Source of the DNA: Kappaphycus alvarezii
Taxonomy: Eukaryota; Rhodophyta; Florideophyceae; Gigartinales; Solieriaceae
Reading direction: 5' to 3'
NCBI GenBank assembly: GCA_002205965.3
Contig: NADL03000048.1
Span: 468,310 to 532,309 of the forward strand
Length of the DNA stretch: 64,000 nucleotides
How positions within the stretch are numbered: position 1 is the stretch's first letter; every line of letters starts with the position of its first letter. Below, piece by piece: positions 23,584 to 34,168 of this stretch. The position numbers were made by a program, and so were the translations under genes. A model generated the notes under the pieces. That model was given only the letters and a program-made list of their open reading frames with translations, had not been told where the DNA came from and made no database searches.

Positions 23584-23634
23584 AGGTATTCAGGACTATG
23601 TATGTTGCACCTGCACATATCTGTGGTAAAGTAA
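23584..23634 (+). repeat. 51-bp dispersed repeat, copy 2
   Basis: Partner of 16912-16962 in direct orientation, 6.7 kb apart. Both copies end in GTAA and both leave a short open phase closing at that TAA. Confidence 0.7.
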
Positions 23635-26014
23635 TTCAGAGCATCGAACGTGGCCGATGGTCGTCTTCTTGTCAAATATATGTATTAAAGAAAACATCGT
23701 ATGGTAATATGGTCTTTTCCTGAAGACCCGCTTGGGAAAAAATGGGCGCTCACATCCAAGCAATGGACTCGGGTCTATAATCACAAAAAGAGAAATTTTC
23801 CATTGTTTAGAGTGACATAATGCTGAAATAAATGTATTCTAAATTACAGTATCATAAACTGATTGGTGTAATATTCAGAGTGCCTCAATTCTCTCTCGAG
23901 GATTCAAAACATCAACCTGTACGGCCGATTAAGATATATCGCAAGGTTTGAGCCCCTCATTTAGCGTCCTTAATCTCTCTAAGAGTAGGAAATAAGCCAT
24001 TTTGTCGGTACTATCCTCATCAGAGGAAACTATCCACTGTTTTGCGGGGAAAAAAGAAGTGAGGCTGCTTAAATGCGGCGAAACCTAAGAAGCTCTGATG
24101 TTTAAGTCATCTCATGGTCTTTCTGCATAAAAAATGAGCATGTAGAAGAAAAAAGAACTTTTCTTTCTCAGTGATTCTATGTCCTTTTTTTCTCAATCAT
24201 CTTCACATATGCGACCATTTCTGTGCGGAGATCTTGGAATGTCTATCGATTTCGTCGTTGTCGCTTATGACCACGCATTTTGAATGGAGTGAGAACTTGA
24301 GTAACCCATGTATACTATGTCACTGTATTGTTGATGGCCAGTTCAACGAATGGTTAATTGGTTACAAATAAACAAATATTCCTCGCATGAATTTGCCCCG
24401 GTGGTATATTATTTGCACGGTAACTGAAATGATTCATAAATACATATATTAATTATGGAAAAAAGTATTTATTCTACGTGGAGTGTACAGGAAATATTAG
24501 CGCAGCCGGTAATTTGATTGTGGTAAACGACAACTAGCAGATTGCTCGCCCCAAGTAACTTTTTATTGTTGCAATCACGTTGGTTATCCGCTAAATATGA
24601 TATGTATGCATATAGTGCTTCTCAAAGGTTTAATTATATCCATATTAATTTTAATTGTAATAATATTTCTACAAGTCGACTAGTGCGAGCCCTAGAGTTG
24701 GTTTCATGGAAATTTTACGGGAATTTTTACGTTGATACCCGAAACTAAAACAGGCTACCATGTGGAAATTAATACAAAATTAACTGTTCTTTATAAATTC
24801 CAGAATCTCTTACACATTTTATCTATACTGGTTGTTATTCTTTTATTTGTTCCTAATATTGATAACTTGGGAATAAACGGTAAATTTTTGTAAAATGCAA
24901 CATGAAAATGGATCAAATTAGGGGCTTCAGTTTGAAAGATATATCTTTTCATAATAGAGGGGACTTATTACAGTCCTGTTGAGACAGGACAATATACGTG
25001 AAAACCTGGAATGTGGTGCTTAGCAGCGTTTATGTTTTTTGAGGAACAATCTTCAAAAAAGAGTCATGATATTACATATAGCAAGCGATGAATCCGGGAA
25101 AGACGTTTATGAAGTTGGTTCCTTGGCAACCATTCTCCTCAGGATTCAGAAAAAGCATGTCTGAGGAAGCTCAAATACAGTTATGGCTCGGAATTTTGGA
25201 TTTTCCAACGAAATTAGCCTGTGAAGTTGTGTAAAATGCCTACGAAAGACATATTTTTTACCACACTTATGATTTATGAAGGGTACGGAGTGGACGTGCT
25301 CAGCAAGCAAATCATGAGTTTCTAGGAGTGTGACAATTATAGTTTCTGGGGCTTATTGCATTTATTTAAGAATGAAGTGCCAAAACACTTGAATAAGCAC
25401 TGATGGCTCATATATATCACCAGTAAAAGAAAAAAAGCCCATTTTATATTCAAATGTTTTCAGATGAACCTAGTATTTTGGAATTTTCTATGAAATTTAA
25501 TAATTTAACTCCTTAAACATATTAAATATCAACTTTCTTAAAACATATGTATATAACTAAACAATAGATACAACTTAAATTGGCTGTTTTTAATATTATC
25601 TTACTGAAGTATGACTAAAACGTAAATCGCACCATGTTTTCAGATAAAAAAACTTCAAGTTACGCACGTAATATCTTATTGCCGCCAAATCGTATGGGTC
25701 CGGATAAAGCAATGAGCGATTTGTTTAGCTTTAACCTATTTTTAAGCTATGTTTAGATAAAAATCGCAGAGATGCAGTTCGTGCGGAAAAGGATATCAGC
25801 AAAGGTGATTTATTCAGGTATTCTTCAAAGAAATTCAAAATTTCCAGGTAATAGCTAGCGTGCTTTGCTGTAATTAGGCTTATAATTTATACTGAACTCT
25901 CGTAATAGATGTTATATAAGGGCATATAAACATTCCGTGGCACTTCAAAACATGCAAAAAGTAAATACCTGGACATTAAATGCAATTTAATATGTAAATT
26001 ATATTGTCAACGCG

Positions 26015-26760
26015 TCGGGACTTGACTTGAAGTTGCCTGCCAACCTGCTTGACCTCCGCAATAGGAAGCAGTTTTGTCAGAATATATAAACTTTTGGCTA
26101 ACCCTAAAGTCTCAAAGAAACCTGCTAAAAACCATAAAATGCATCAAATGCAATCGTGTGAACGAGAAAAACTAGCAGCAGATACTATCATGATAAATAT
26201 CTAGATTCTTTCCTTCATATCTTAGTCCTCTATATCAGAGCCAAACAGTTTCCCCAAAATACCCATTACGCCCAGGCAGTGCACACAAATTTCCGCGAAC
26301 GGCTTAGAATTCTCCATTGCCTCCTGCGAAATATCTAGACCACTGAGGATGCCCCCATCCAGTTCCAGATTCGGGACCACCTGGTTCATATTTTCCGGTC
26401 GCTTCCCCACTAATCCAGCACTTTCCATGTCTCTCTCCCTGTTATGCTCCTCATGCTTCTCATGCTCCTCTTCACTCCTCTCTTCATCTTCGTTAGAAGA
26501 CTCAGAGATCACAATTAATCCCTCAGTCTCCCCTTCATTTTCCATGGGAGCTCCCCCACTGTTATACACTAGGGGCTCCCACGGGTCCCCCCAGTCCTCC
26601 TCTTCATCTTGCTTTGCCTCCTCTTCCTCTACTTTCTCCTCCTCCTCCTCCTCCCCTCCTGCCTGCCTGCTCGGCGGACCCACTCCCGAACGCGTTCCTG
26701 GTCCAACCCTCTACAGTAATCATCGTAGTCGGTTGGACCATTTGCCATAAGGGCAAAAGC
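26015..26760 (-). mobile_element. Divergent LTR related to the Ty3/gypsy LTR at 59.5 kb
   Basis: Read on the minus strand, this segment carries the same order of landmarks as the 1.5-kb LTR at 59,529-61,041. First a GPTDYDDY-encoding stretch, then an acidic ORF, an MNQVV...SGLDISQ C-terminus, and finally a well conserved block of about 98 bases (26015-26112) with a TATATA box. Sequence between landmarks is heavily diverged and the LTR ends could not be located. No internal retrotransposon region is recognisable on either side, so it is probably an old solo LTR or an LTR fragment. Confidence 0.6.
26222..26683 (-). CDS. Acidic LTR-encoded protein, divergent copy
   Basis: An uninterrupted 153-codon frame inside the divergent LTR. 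Its N-terminal two thirds are mostly Glu and Asp. The C-terminus (about residues 90-153) reads MESAGLVG, NMNQVVPNLELDGG, SGLDISQ, PFAEICVHCLG and KLFGSDIED, clearly homologous to the C-terminal part of the frame in the younger LTRs (MESVG, MDQVVPTMEPDGD, SSLDISQG, PFADICGDCLD, LFGSDLENG). A second conserved piece (GPTDYDDY...VREWVRR) lies just upstream in another phase, as it also does in the younger LTRs. Function unknown; the strongly acidic body and short conserved C-terminal helix would suit a regulatory or binding protein, but that is a guess. The frame staying open in an otherwise diverged LTR argues that it once mattered. Confidence 0.45.
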   Translation of the reverse strand: MGPPSRQAGGEEEEEEKVEEEEAKQDEEEDWGDPWEPLVYNSGGAPMENEGETEGLIVISESSNEDEERSEEEHEKHEEHNRERDMESAGLVGKRPENMNQVVPNLELDGGILSGLDISQEAMENSKPFAEICVHCLGVMGILGKLFGSDIED

Positions 26761-28107
26761 TGTGAGTGGACGACGGCATGTTAGGGACCGAAAGAAGAGG
26801 TGAGCCGATAGGGTAGTTGGTGGCGGGGGGTTGCTTCAACGACGTCGATTTAGAACTTTAAACACTACGACGTCTCCGAAAAGTATGACGACCTTGAACG
26901 TGTACAGTAATGTCATCTATTGGTGACCCCGTGTCTTAAAATAAAAAATCAAACCATGAATTTGCCACACTCATGCAAACTAAAAATATCTTGCAAATTC
27001 AGAAACTGTAAAAATTTCTTGCAAATTCCGATACTGTATCCAAATGTGGTCTTCTTCTAGATTTTCTTTTCGTGTGCGAATTTTTCGGACATCAGTCACG
27101 AGTCGGATCCAGCTTGTACGGGCAATTTGGTCTTAGTAATGGTGTGCCTGACGCAAAAAGCGGGACCTGGCAGTGATATCGGAGCCTCTCGAAGCACTGG
27201 GAGAATTGCCGGACCTCGATGCGCCTTTGAATAGTTCAGGGTTTGGTGCACAGTATACCTACTCCATGGAGCTTGGAAGCGCCATGGATACGCGGAACGC
27301 GTGCCTTTCACAATCTGTCGTGGCTTTATTGCGTGACAGGTAGCCCGTACCTTCTAAACAAGTTGTTCCTCACACATTTAAACGGAGAGATGTATAGATC
27401 TCCGCTCTTCAGGCTTACTTACACCACTTTTTGGCTAATAACAGCCACTGCCTCCAAATTAATAAAGCACCAAAGCCTTTCTCCTCTACGGCCAGGCTTC
27501 TACCAGTCGCGCGGATAAGGTTAGTTCGAGCACTGGGGTAGCCACCGATTTGTTTGTAAAAGCTCCATACTTCACCTTGATGGAGAGGTGGTGGATGGGA
27601 GCCAGGAGTGGTGGATGACGGTTCCTTTTCTCTGCAGGGAAAACATTGTTTGAGATGGTCCAGTCTGCTGTGGAAATCAGCCTATATACCTCTCGCAATA
27701 AACAAAACTCATCGTCCTTTATCCTCTGAACTGAGTCAATTATCCGAAAACAAAAAATGTAGAAAGGATCTTTATGGAAAAGAATATCTCTCAGCTCAAC
27801 AATCAAATCAACTACAATCGATAATGATGATCCAGTTCCGATTACATGCATGTTCAGCTTACTCTTTCCGGCATATTCATGTTGGCAAACGCAGCACATG
27901 GAAGACATCATTGAATGGCAACTTTTTACGGATGTAACATATTGAAGCTGGTGGACTCGTTCACGCAGCCCGCGATAAATTCATTGCTGGAATAAATAAT
28001 GGGTAGTTCGTTTACTGAGAGCGTTTGGAGGGCAATTATGCGGGGACTTTTTGGAGAGAGAGCGCGAAATGTTCAGCGAGAACGACTTCCCTGTCAGACT
28101 TCTCTCT
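26761..28107. other. Region without an assignable gene
   Basis: A 141-codon frame at 27486-27911 (minus) and a 109-codon frame at 27608-27937 (plus) overlap on opposite strands. Neither has a domain I recognise, and I cannot say which, if either, is coding. The stretch 26880-27100 is AT-rich and non-coding. Confidence 0.35.
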
Positions 28108-28764
28108 TCAGTTGCTATGTTCAGTACCCTCATCATGCTTTCTGCCATTTCCCCCATTCTCACCGTTATTCCCAGCCTCGTTTCCTTCATTCTCACCGTT
28201 ATGCTCAGCATCATTTCCTTTTTCAGGTACAGTTGGTTGGTCATCGCTTTGATTCATTCCGACCGACCGACGATGGTCCGCGACCTCTGCCAGCAGGCCT
28301 AAATTGAAAAACCCAGCGATTCGCTCTTCCGTAGGCTCGTTTCCGCCAGCCTCTGCTCTTGCTGCTACTGCTGCAGTTTCTCTTGCACCCCGATGCATAC
28401 GGATCTCGTACTTTTGAAAATGGGACCGGGATTGCGTTCTACTTCTCGTACCCACATGCCTCGAAATTTCGCGGTAGTTTCTCCCAGAAGTCCCTAGAGC
28501 CGTCAAGAATCGTTCTTGTTCGGCGTATGACCAGTATCTCCGCTTTTTCTTCTGAGCGCTCTCCTGTTCTGATCTGCCTACTGTCTCAGAGGCGGGAGCG
28601 TCCCTTTTCAAGTCTGATGAATTTCTTTGAGCCGCAGTTCCTGCGGCTGTGTCGTTAACCCTATCACCGGTTGTGCCGTCTGAAACAAGTGGGTGGGCTA
28701 CTTCTGTGGCCTCTATCTGTTGTTGGGCGGATCTTACTTCATCCTTGCTTTCCTGGGCGCCCAC
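28108..28764 (-). CDS. Single-MYB-repeat protein, SHAQKYF-like
   Basis: An uninterrupted 218-residue frame. Residues about 72-124 form one MYB/SANT repeat: KKKRRYWSYAEQERFLTAL (helix 1 with its Trp), GRNYREISRHVGTR (helix 2) and TQSRSHFQKYE (recognition helix). The last motif is a variant of the SHAQKYF signature of plant and algal one-repeat MYB factors, with Phe for Ala and Glu for the final Phe. The N-terminus is polar. The C-terminus is low complexity, with repeated Asn-Gly-Glu-Asn units. Family knowledge: such proteins bind short AT-containing DNA sites and act in circadian or metabolic control; here only DNA binding can be inferred. It lies about 400 bases outside the large inverted repeat and has no second copy in the right flank. 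An upstream exon cannot be excluded. Confidence 0.65.
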   Translation of the reverse strand: MGAQESKDEVRSAQQQIEATEVAHPLVSDGTTGDRVNDTAAGTAAQRNSSDLKRDAPASETVGRSEQESAQKKKRRYWSYAEQERFLTALGTSGRNYREISRHVGTRSRTQSRSHFQKYEIRMHRGARETAAVAARAEAGGNEPTEERIAGFFNLGLLAEVADHRRSVGMNQSDDQPTVPEKGNDAEHNGENEGNEAGNNGENGGNGRKHDEGTEHSN

Positions 28765-29187
28765 CTCGCATGCGGGTGTTAATTCTTGTGCCTAGAAAGT
28801 TTTGGCCTGTCATCCTCTCTTTCATGACAACGACTAGTCTTGCAAAGGTCCTGGTTATTAGGTCGTACATTATCAATGCTTTTGTTCTTGGAATCAGAGT
28901 TGGTTGCGCTTTGAGAGAGGATTTGAAGTTTGCTAGGTAGAGGGTCGGAGGGATGCGTTTTGGTAGTTCGTGGGGGATCAAGGAATTGTCGGGATAGGGA
29001 ACGTTTTATACTACCAACAGTCACACCGAAAATGACGTTCCATGTCGCAGAAATCATTTCCTGTAGCGTCAGAAAAAGATCCCGGCCACTACCGTGCCGT
29101 TGAAAAAATTAAGTTCGTCGTCGACGGGAGAACAACCTGTAAATATTTTGAATTTTCATTTTTGGCCCCCGCCATGTCCACATTCTC
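28765..29187. other. Flank between the MYB gene and the inverted repeat
   Basis: Only short open frames, none recognised. The region may contain the promoter of the MYB gene. Similarity to the right flank begins abruptly at 29188. Confidence 0.4.
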
Positions 29188-30324
29188 CTACAATTTCAGC
29201 CTGATACGGCTGTTATGATTTCCTCAGCTCATTATTCTAAAAGGATCCTTTGTAACTGGGTACTCCTAGAATAGTTCACGGGGTATCGATCAGCCTATCT
29301 GTTACGGTAGAGGAACCCCCCGGTGCCCCCCCCTTGTACTGCTTTGGAAGCGAGAACGCGGCGGGGAGACATGCTTTGCTCGAACAAAGCCGGCTATTGT
29401 CTTCTAACAATCTATCACCCAGTACTGTGGCTTCATTCTAGGCGGGAATTGAGTCTTACTAGAACTAAAATATGAAACCCACAAGAAGTATACTTGCGAA
29501 AAAGAAATCTATGTTGAGGATCGAGCCGTCTCCTTGTTGATGAAAGGGACCAACATGAAGGCGAGAACACGTGGACACACAGGATAGCTAAAAGTAACAC
29601 ATGGGCAGATAAGATAGCAAACAGGATTAGCTACACACAAGAGGTAGCTAACATGAACACCTGCACACAAAAAACAAAGCTTTGCCTGCTCGCGGAATGG
29701 ACTTGTTTCATTTTCGTTATGTGGAAAGGGGGAACAAGGAGGGCTCATTTACTGTGGCAGATGGGCAGGCTGATTCATAGTGAGTTTATATGGAATAGCG
29801 CAGGCGTGTGAAATGTTGCGGCAGGCGCTTCTTAGACTTCTCCAGCATCAAGTAGGGGGAAGTCCAGCAAGAAAAAAACCCACATAAAAGTTTCACACCG
29901 AAGCAGAGTGTCTCTGTGGAAAGTGATTATCTCCGAAACGTCATCTAAGACCAACAAGAGGTGTTCATGGGCAAAGTTGAACAGTAGTTTTCTCTTACGG
30001 AGCAGGAACTGCATGTGAAACCACCCTGTATTTCCTTTGCATACCTTTGGATATCAGCTTATTGATACCTGTCAGACATTAAAAGACCTAGAGATTTCTC
30101 GCCCCGGAAGGATCTACAGTTGGATGAACTGAGCATTCCCATTACTTAGAAAGAAGCATTTCTTCAGTCAGCAAGCAGGCAGCAATGTAAGTGACCATCA
30201 CCGCGGCGTGTCGTTGAAGGGGAATAGCTCCTCCCCCGGAGTATTGGTCCAGGGTCTGGCAGGAGTCCAATCGTGCTACTGATAATGAAACCAATAACTA
30301 CGATAAAACGTCGAAGCTGGAACT
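29188..30324. other. Outer segment of the left arm, LTR-like but unresolved
   Basis: No protein recognised in short frames at 29509-29748 and 29832-30014 (minus). Read on the minus strand, 29460-29700 resembles the 3' part of a copia-type LTR, with a poly-A-signal-like sequence that is intact only in the right arm (AATAAA at 57884-57889). LTR ends could not be fixed. Confidence 0.3.
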
Positions 30325-31279
30325 GTGAAACTTGGGCTTCCAGTTAGCGTTTCAGTCCTTTTTATCTACTGTTTCAATCTGCAGAGAAGCTTATGGTTAA
30401 TGTTTACTGTCAAAATTGTTTCCCCGGCGAAAGGCTCCAGTTTGCGATCACAACTGAATTTCATGCTATCGAAGTCCGATAGCTTGTTCTCGTCCGCGGC
30501 AGCCCACGACCGAGCACGGCTCCTCTCCGTGCGCACATCCTCCACATCGTCTGTTTTCTCTTCGCTTCCTCACCCCCACCGCGGTACGTACATGTCCTCT
30601 TCTGCGTGGAAAGTCGCTCTAGCTCTACCTCTCGGCATCGCACTATTCCCTGGATCTACTCGCTGTCCGGTCTGCTCCCGCCGCTCGGCCGACATCGCAC
30701 CCGTCTTAGATCCCAGTGGTCAACACGCGTTGACTTGCAAATACGAAGACGGAATGACTCGTCGTCACCACATCCTAGGCAATGTTCTTGCCCGCTACTG
30801 GAAGGAAGTTGGGATCGTCGCCCTCGTCGAACATCCGCTCCTCCACCAGGTTCCCGACTCATCTGGGCATTCGGATTCCCCCGTGCTACGAATGGACATT
30901 TACATACCCGATGCATACGGGCTTCACAGTACCGATATCGCTGTCGACGTTACTGTTGCCCACCCCTCCGCACGCCGCCACATTTCGCCAAGTACGGTTA
31001 CTGCCGGCGCCGCCGCGACATTCGCAGAGCGCGAGAAACATCGTCATTACGGCACTTACTGCAACCGAAACGATATTCTCCTCTCCCCCGTCGGGATTGA
31101 TATCTATGGCGCCTTGGGCGACGACGGTAAGGATTTTTTCCGCCGCCTTGCTTCCTTCGCTGCTTCCCGTCGCGGTTCCTCCCCTCAAAAAGGAGCTCCG
31201 CTACTTCGTTACCCGTTTTGCATTTAGTCTTCAAATAATGCAGGCGCGACAAGTTTCTACCCGCCGCCCGCATCCGTAG
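30325..31279 (+). pseudogene. 3' end of a non-LTR retroelement: connection, zinc and nuclease domains
   Basis: A 300-codon frame (to 31227) whose meaningful part starts near 30460. HDRARLLSVRT and WKVALALPLGIALFP form the connection region, CPVCSRR...LDPSGQHALTCK the zinc-binding part, and RRHHILGNVLARY a helix. RMDIYIPDA and DIAVDVTVAHP are nuclease-like strands with conserved Asp residues, followed by a GIDIYGALGDDG tail. The last 20 or so residues lie in another phase, ending near 31279. No RT core precedes it, so the insertion is 5'-truncated. It belongs to the same broad family as the 9.8-kb copy but to a different subfamily, closer to the 6-kb tail. The right-arm partner is at 56154-57036. 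Confidence 0.7.
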
Positions 31280-31734
31280 TTAATTTATGAATACCCTCCG
31301 CACGCCTCTGTGCGACATTGTACGACAAATAAAGATCTACCACCACCAAAATTGTACAGTTCAACTGGCGTGTAGCCTCTGCAAGCAATTCATACGTTTA
31401 ATTTTGGCACAGTAACCTTCTGATCAGAAAACATCACGGTTGGTACCTTCAGATGTATCTCAATCTTAGCTTTCTATTGGTTCATGTGATTGAACATATC
31501 TGTGTAGCTAGCTTATACGCAATATCATATTTAAGAAGCTCGCCTTGGCTGCGACTGTTACCGCTCTATCCCGTTCACACACGTACGCAGGCGCGGATCG
31601 AAATCTATTCACATTTTTCCAACGCCCCCACCCGTCCTTCACCACATAAGATGGTATGCATATTTACGATTCCAAATGGATTTCAGAAAATCCATACATC
31701 TCAATGTAGGTATCCCTATTTCTCCCCGGGTATC
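31280..31734. other. AT-rich spacer in the left arm
   Basis: No gene. Contains an AATAAA at about 31327-31332, just after the nuclease-domain fragment, suitable as its poly-A signal. The right arm matches it (about 55700-56110). Confidence 0.4.
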
Positions 31735-33237
31735 TGATAGGGGTAAATGGGCGGGGGGAGAGATCCTCAGAACCAATTACCCTGAGAAGGAGGTGTTGCG
31801 AGCGACAAAAGTGCTACCGTGGTATTGTTGAACGAATAAAAGGGAGTGTATATAGAAGAGAGCTGAGAAAGCTAAAAGCAAGTATAAAAGGGGCAGGGTC
31901 TACCACCGACGCTCTATAACTAGCGTAAGAAAAATTTTTCTTGGGTCTGAAGTTGACTCTCCACTTCCTACTACTCGGGACTTGGCTTGAAGTTGTCTGC
32001 CAACTTGCTTTTCCTCTCCATGAGGAAGCAGTTTACTCAGCTTATATAGACTTTTGGCTACCCCTAAAGTCCGAACAAAACTACAGAAGATACCAAGAAA
32101 TGCATAAAAATACTTTGTGTGGACAATATACTCTAAGCAAAAGATACTTAAGAAACTAACAATTAATTTGGTCCTCTTATTTTCCATTCTCTAAATCAGA
32201 TCCAAACAACTCCTCTAAAATATCCATGCTGTCCAAGCAGTCCCCACAAATATCTGCGAATGGCTCACAGCTCTCTATTTCCCCTGGGAGATATCTAGAC
32301 TACTAAAGATATCTCCATCCGGTTCCATCGTGGGCACAACTTGATCCATACTCTCTATTCCAGGCCCCACCAGTCCAACACTTTCCATGCCCCCTGTTCC
32401 CTCATCCTCCTCCTCCTCTCTCCTCCTCCTCATCCTCCTCCTCCCTCTCCTCCTCCTCCTCCTCCTCATCCTCCTCCTATCCTCCTCATCCTCCTCCTCA
32501 TCCTCCTCCTCTCCCTGAGCCTCGTACACTAGCTCAGGGGCTAACCATTCCTCGAAGGACTCCCCGCTCTCCTCCTCGACCTTCTCAGCCTCCCCGGACT
32601 TACCTCCCTCGCTTCTTCTTCTATGAAGAGGCGGCGAACGAACTCGATGATTTGCTTCTTTGTTTGCCGCCGGATGTAGTCGTCGGCATCGGTTGGCCCG
32701 TAGGCGGCGAGACGAAGGCCATTGATGGACGGGAAGGGCGGTTTTTGGAAATAGGGACAGAGGGGCGAAGGTTGTTCATTGTGATAGACGTTGGGGAACG
32801 GGAGGCAATGTAGGGTGTTTTGGGTGTGTGGGGGGAGATGGGTGATGAGTAAAATGATAGGGGGCATTTGGAACTTAGAATAAAGGGGTTTAAATAGGCT
32901 CCCGGGGCAGGTTCTATAGATTAGGAATAGGTAAAATAAATCTGCAAGGGATTTTGCAGTAGTGCATTTGCGCCCTTCTTCTCAAAAAAGGCGAATTTGG
33001 AGGAGGAGGTAAGCTAAAAGGGAAAAGGGACTTGATTCGGGGTCGATTCAGAGGGTTAAATACAGTATAAAAATATCTAGATAAAATGGAAGTAAATTTG
33101 GAAATGACGGTGGAGAAGTTAGGGGCGGGATCGTTATAGGTTGCTGGACTACACGAAGGGAGGACCATTTCCTGTATTACATGAAAAGGGGACCACTTCC
33201 TGTATTAAATCGGGGGAGGACCATTTTTTGTATTACA
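31735..33237 (-). mobile_element. Solo LTR of the Ty3/gypsy family, 1,503 bp
   Basis: Begins TGATAGGGG and ends ATTACA on this strand, that is TGTAAT...CTATCA in element orientation, matching the 5' LTR at 59,529-61,041 end to end. It is flanked by the 5-bp direct repeat GTATC (31730-31734 and 33238-33242). The right arm has the empty site: one GTATC between the same flanks near 55700. This is textbook evidence for insertion followed by recombination between two LTRs that removed the internal region, after the inverted duplication formed or in one arm only. Confidence 0.93.
32177..32867 (-). pseudogene. LTR-encoded acidic protein, copy in the solo LTR
   Basis: The first part is a 108-codon frame (32867-32541) containing NGLRLAAYGPTDADDYIRRQ, KKQIIEFVRRLF and an acidic tail. 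The second part, in other phases, has a long GAG/GAT run coding Glu and Asp. It ends with MESVGLVGPGIESMDQVV, the SSLDISQG segment and a C-terminus closing at the TAA at 32177-32179. The frame break after the first part coincides with a sequence GAGGTAAGT that looks like a splice donor and also occurs in the copy at 60 kb. A second break lies in the purine repeat and is probably replication slippage. Part of an LTR without coding internal region, so not autonomous. Confidence 0.4.
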
Positions 33238-33242
33238 GTATC

Positions 33243-33694
33243 TTTAAAAAGAGAAAAACTGAGAGCATTCTTTTCGGCGCAGATATTCTTTCTTCTAAAG
33301 TTTCAAATTAAATTTCTGTTTCTTTATCGTATGAAATACTTGTTTCATTCTACTCTTTCCTGTCCCTTTTTCTTCAATTTATGTACACCCATCTCCATGT
33401 GTGATACCGATTATTTTGGTTGTGTCGTTTTATTTGTCTTTCGTCAACCACCAGCATTATTATCTTCAACATTTAGCAATATTTTGTAAAGTAAAGATTT
33501 CTACACATTATTTCCGCCATAAATTATCCCTCAAACATTATTTTCCCTAGTTCTCAATGTAGCACTAATTTGATCCTATTTTGATTCAACAGACCTACCA
33601 TTCTGAGCATGTTAACGCTATTTAAAGCGACTGTGCTCTGGCTAAAATAATTCACGGCCCTCTATAACCAACCGCTCGGCAGTTTAAAACGTTT
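33243..33694. other. AT-rich spacer in the left arm
   Basis: Follows the solo LTR. No gene recognised; possible TATA-like sequences (ATTTAAAG near 33623, CTCTATAACC near 33660) precede the acidic ORF that starts at 33695. Confidence 0.35.
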
Positions 33695-34168
33695 TTGGAG
33701 GCAACATGCACTGGATTTTCCTCTCTCCCCATTTCTAAGTGTCGTTATCCTCGATACATCACTGTCTCCCCTGTACTCCTTTTGGGCCCAGCCCATATTA
33801 AAGACTATCCTCGTCGAAGCTGGGAGCCTTTTATGTGGTATAGATCGACGCACAAGACGCGATTGGAGGACTCGGAAGAGGAGAATGGTGAGGCAGAGGA
33901 GTGCCCAAGGAAGTGGTTGGCCCGAGAGTATTCTACAGGATGGAAGTGGAGTAGGCGGGGCGAATCCTTGGGTTTAAAAAAGGATGCTGGGGAAACAGGT
34001 GATGAAGACGGTGATGCCAAAACGGATCATATGGGAGAAGAAGGACTGCTCTGGTTGGACCAGGTAGTCACGACATTGGAGACTGCTTCAAGGGTGTCAG
34101 ATCAATTTTCTTCGTTGCAAAAAGCGGTAGACAACGGTGAGACATTCACCGCTATGCTATGGGGCTAA
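33695..34168 (+). CDS. Acidic ORF resembling the LTR-encoded protein
   Basis: A 157-codon uninterrupted frame. A GPAHIKDYPRR segment is followed by an acidic stretch (LEDSEEENGEAEE), CPRKWLAREYSTGW, a second acidic stretch, and WLDQVVTTLETASRVSDQF with SSLQKAVDNGETFTAMLWG at the end. The same order is seen in the LTR proteins: GPTDADDYIRR, acidic run, a Trp-Leu-Xaa-Glu-Xaa-Val-Tyr, MDQVVPTMEPDGD, SSLDISQ, PFADICG. I infer distant homology with moderate confidence. I could not find an LTR around it. The right-arm partner (54776-55247, minus) is split by a frameshift, so the left copy is the better preserved one. Function unknown. Confidence 0.4.
   Translation: MEATCTGFSSLPISKCRYPRYITVSPVLLLGPAHIKDYPRRSWEPFMWYRSTHKTRLEDSEEENGEAEECPRKWLAREYSTGWKWSRRGESLGLKKDAGETGDEDGDAKTDHMGEEGLLWLDQVVTTLETASRVSDQFSSLQKAVDNGETFTAMLWG

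Larger units (their letters stand above)
16216..25990. other. AT-rich gene-free block
   Basis: Nearly 10 kb of AT-rich sequence with no open frame above about 80 codons and no recognisable protein in any phase. Base composition differs sharply from the first 12 kb. It contains a 51-bp repeat pair, a 24-bp tandem duplication, two long perfect palindromes and smaller hairpins (for example 22041-22063), listed separately. It is most likely old decayed transposon or heterochromatic DNA. A non-coding RNA or regulatory role cannot be excluded from sequence alone. Confidence 0.6.
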
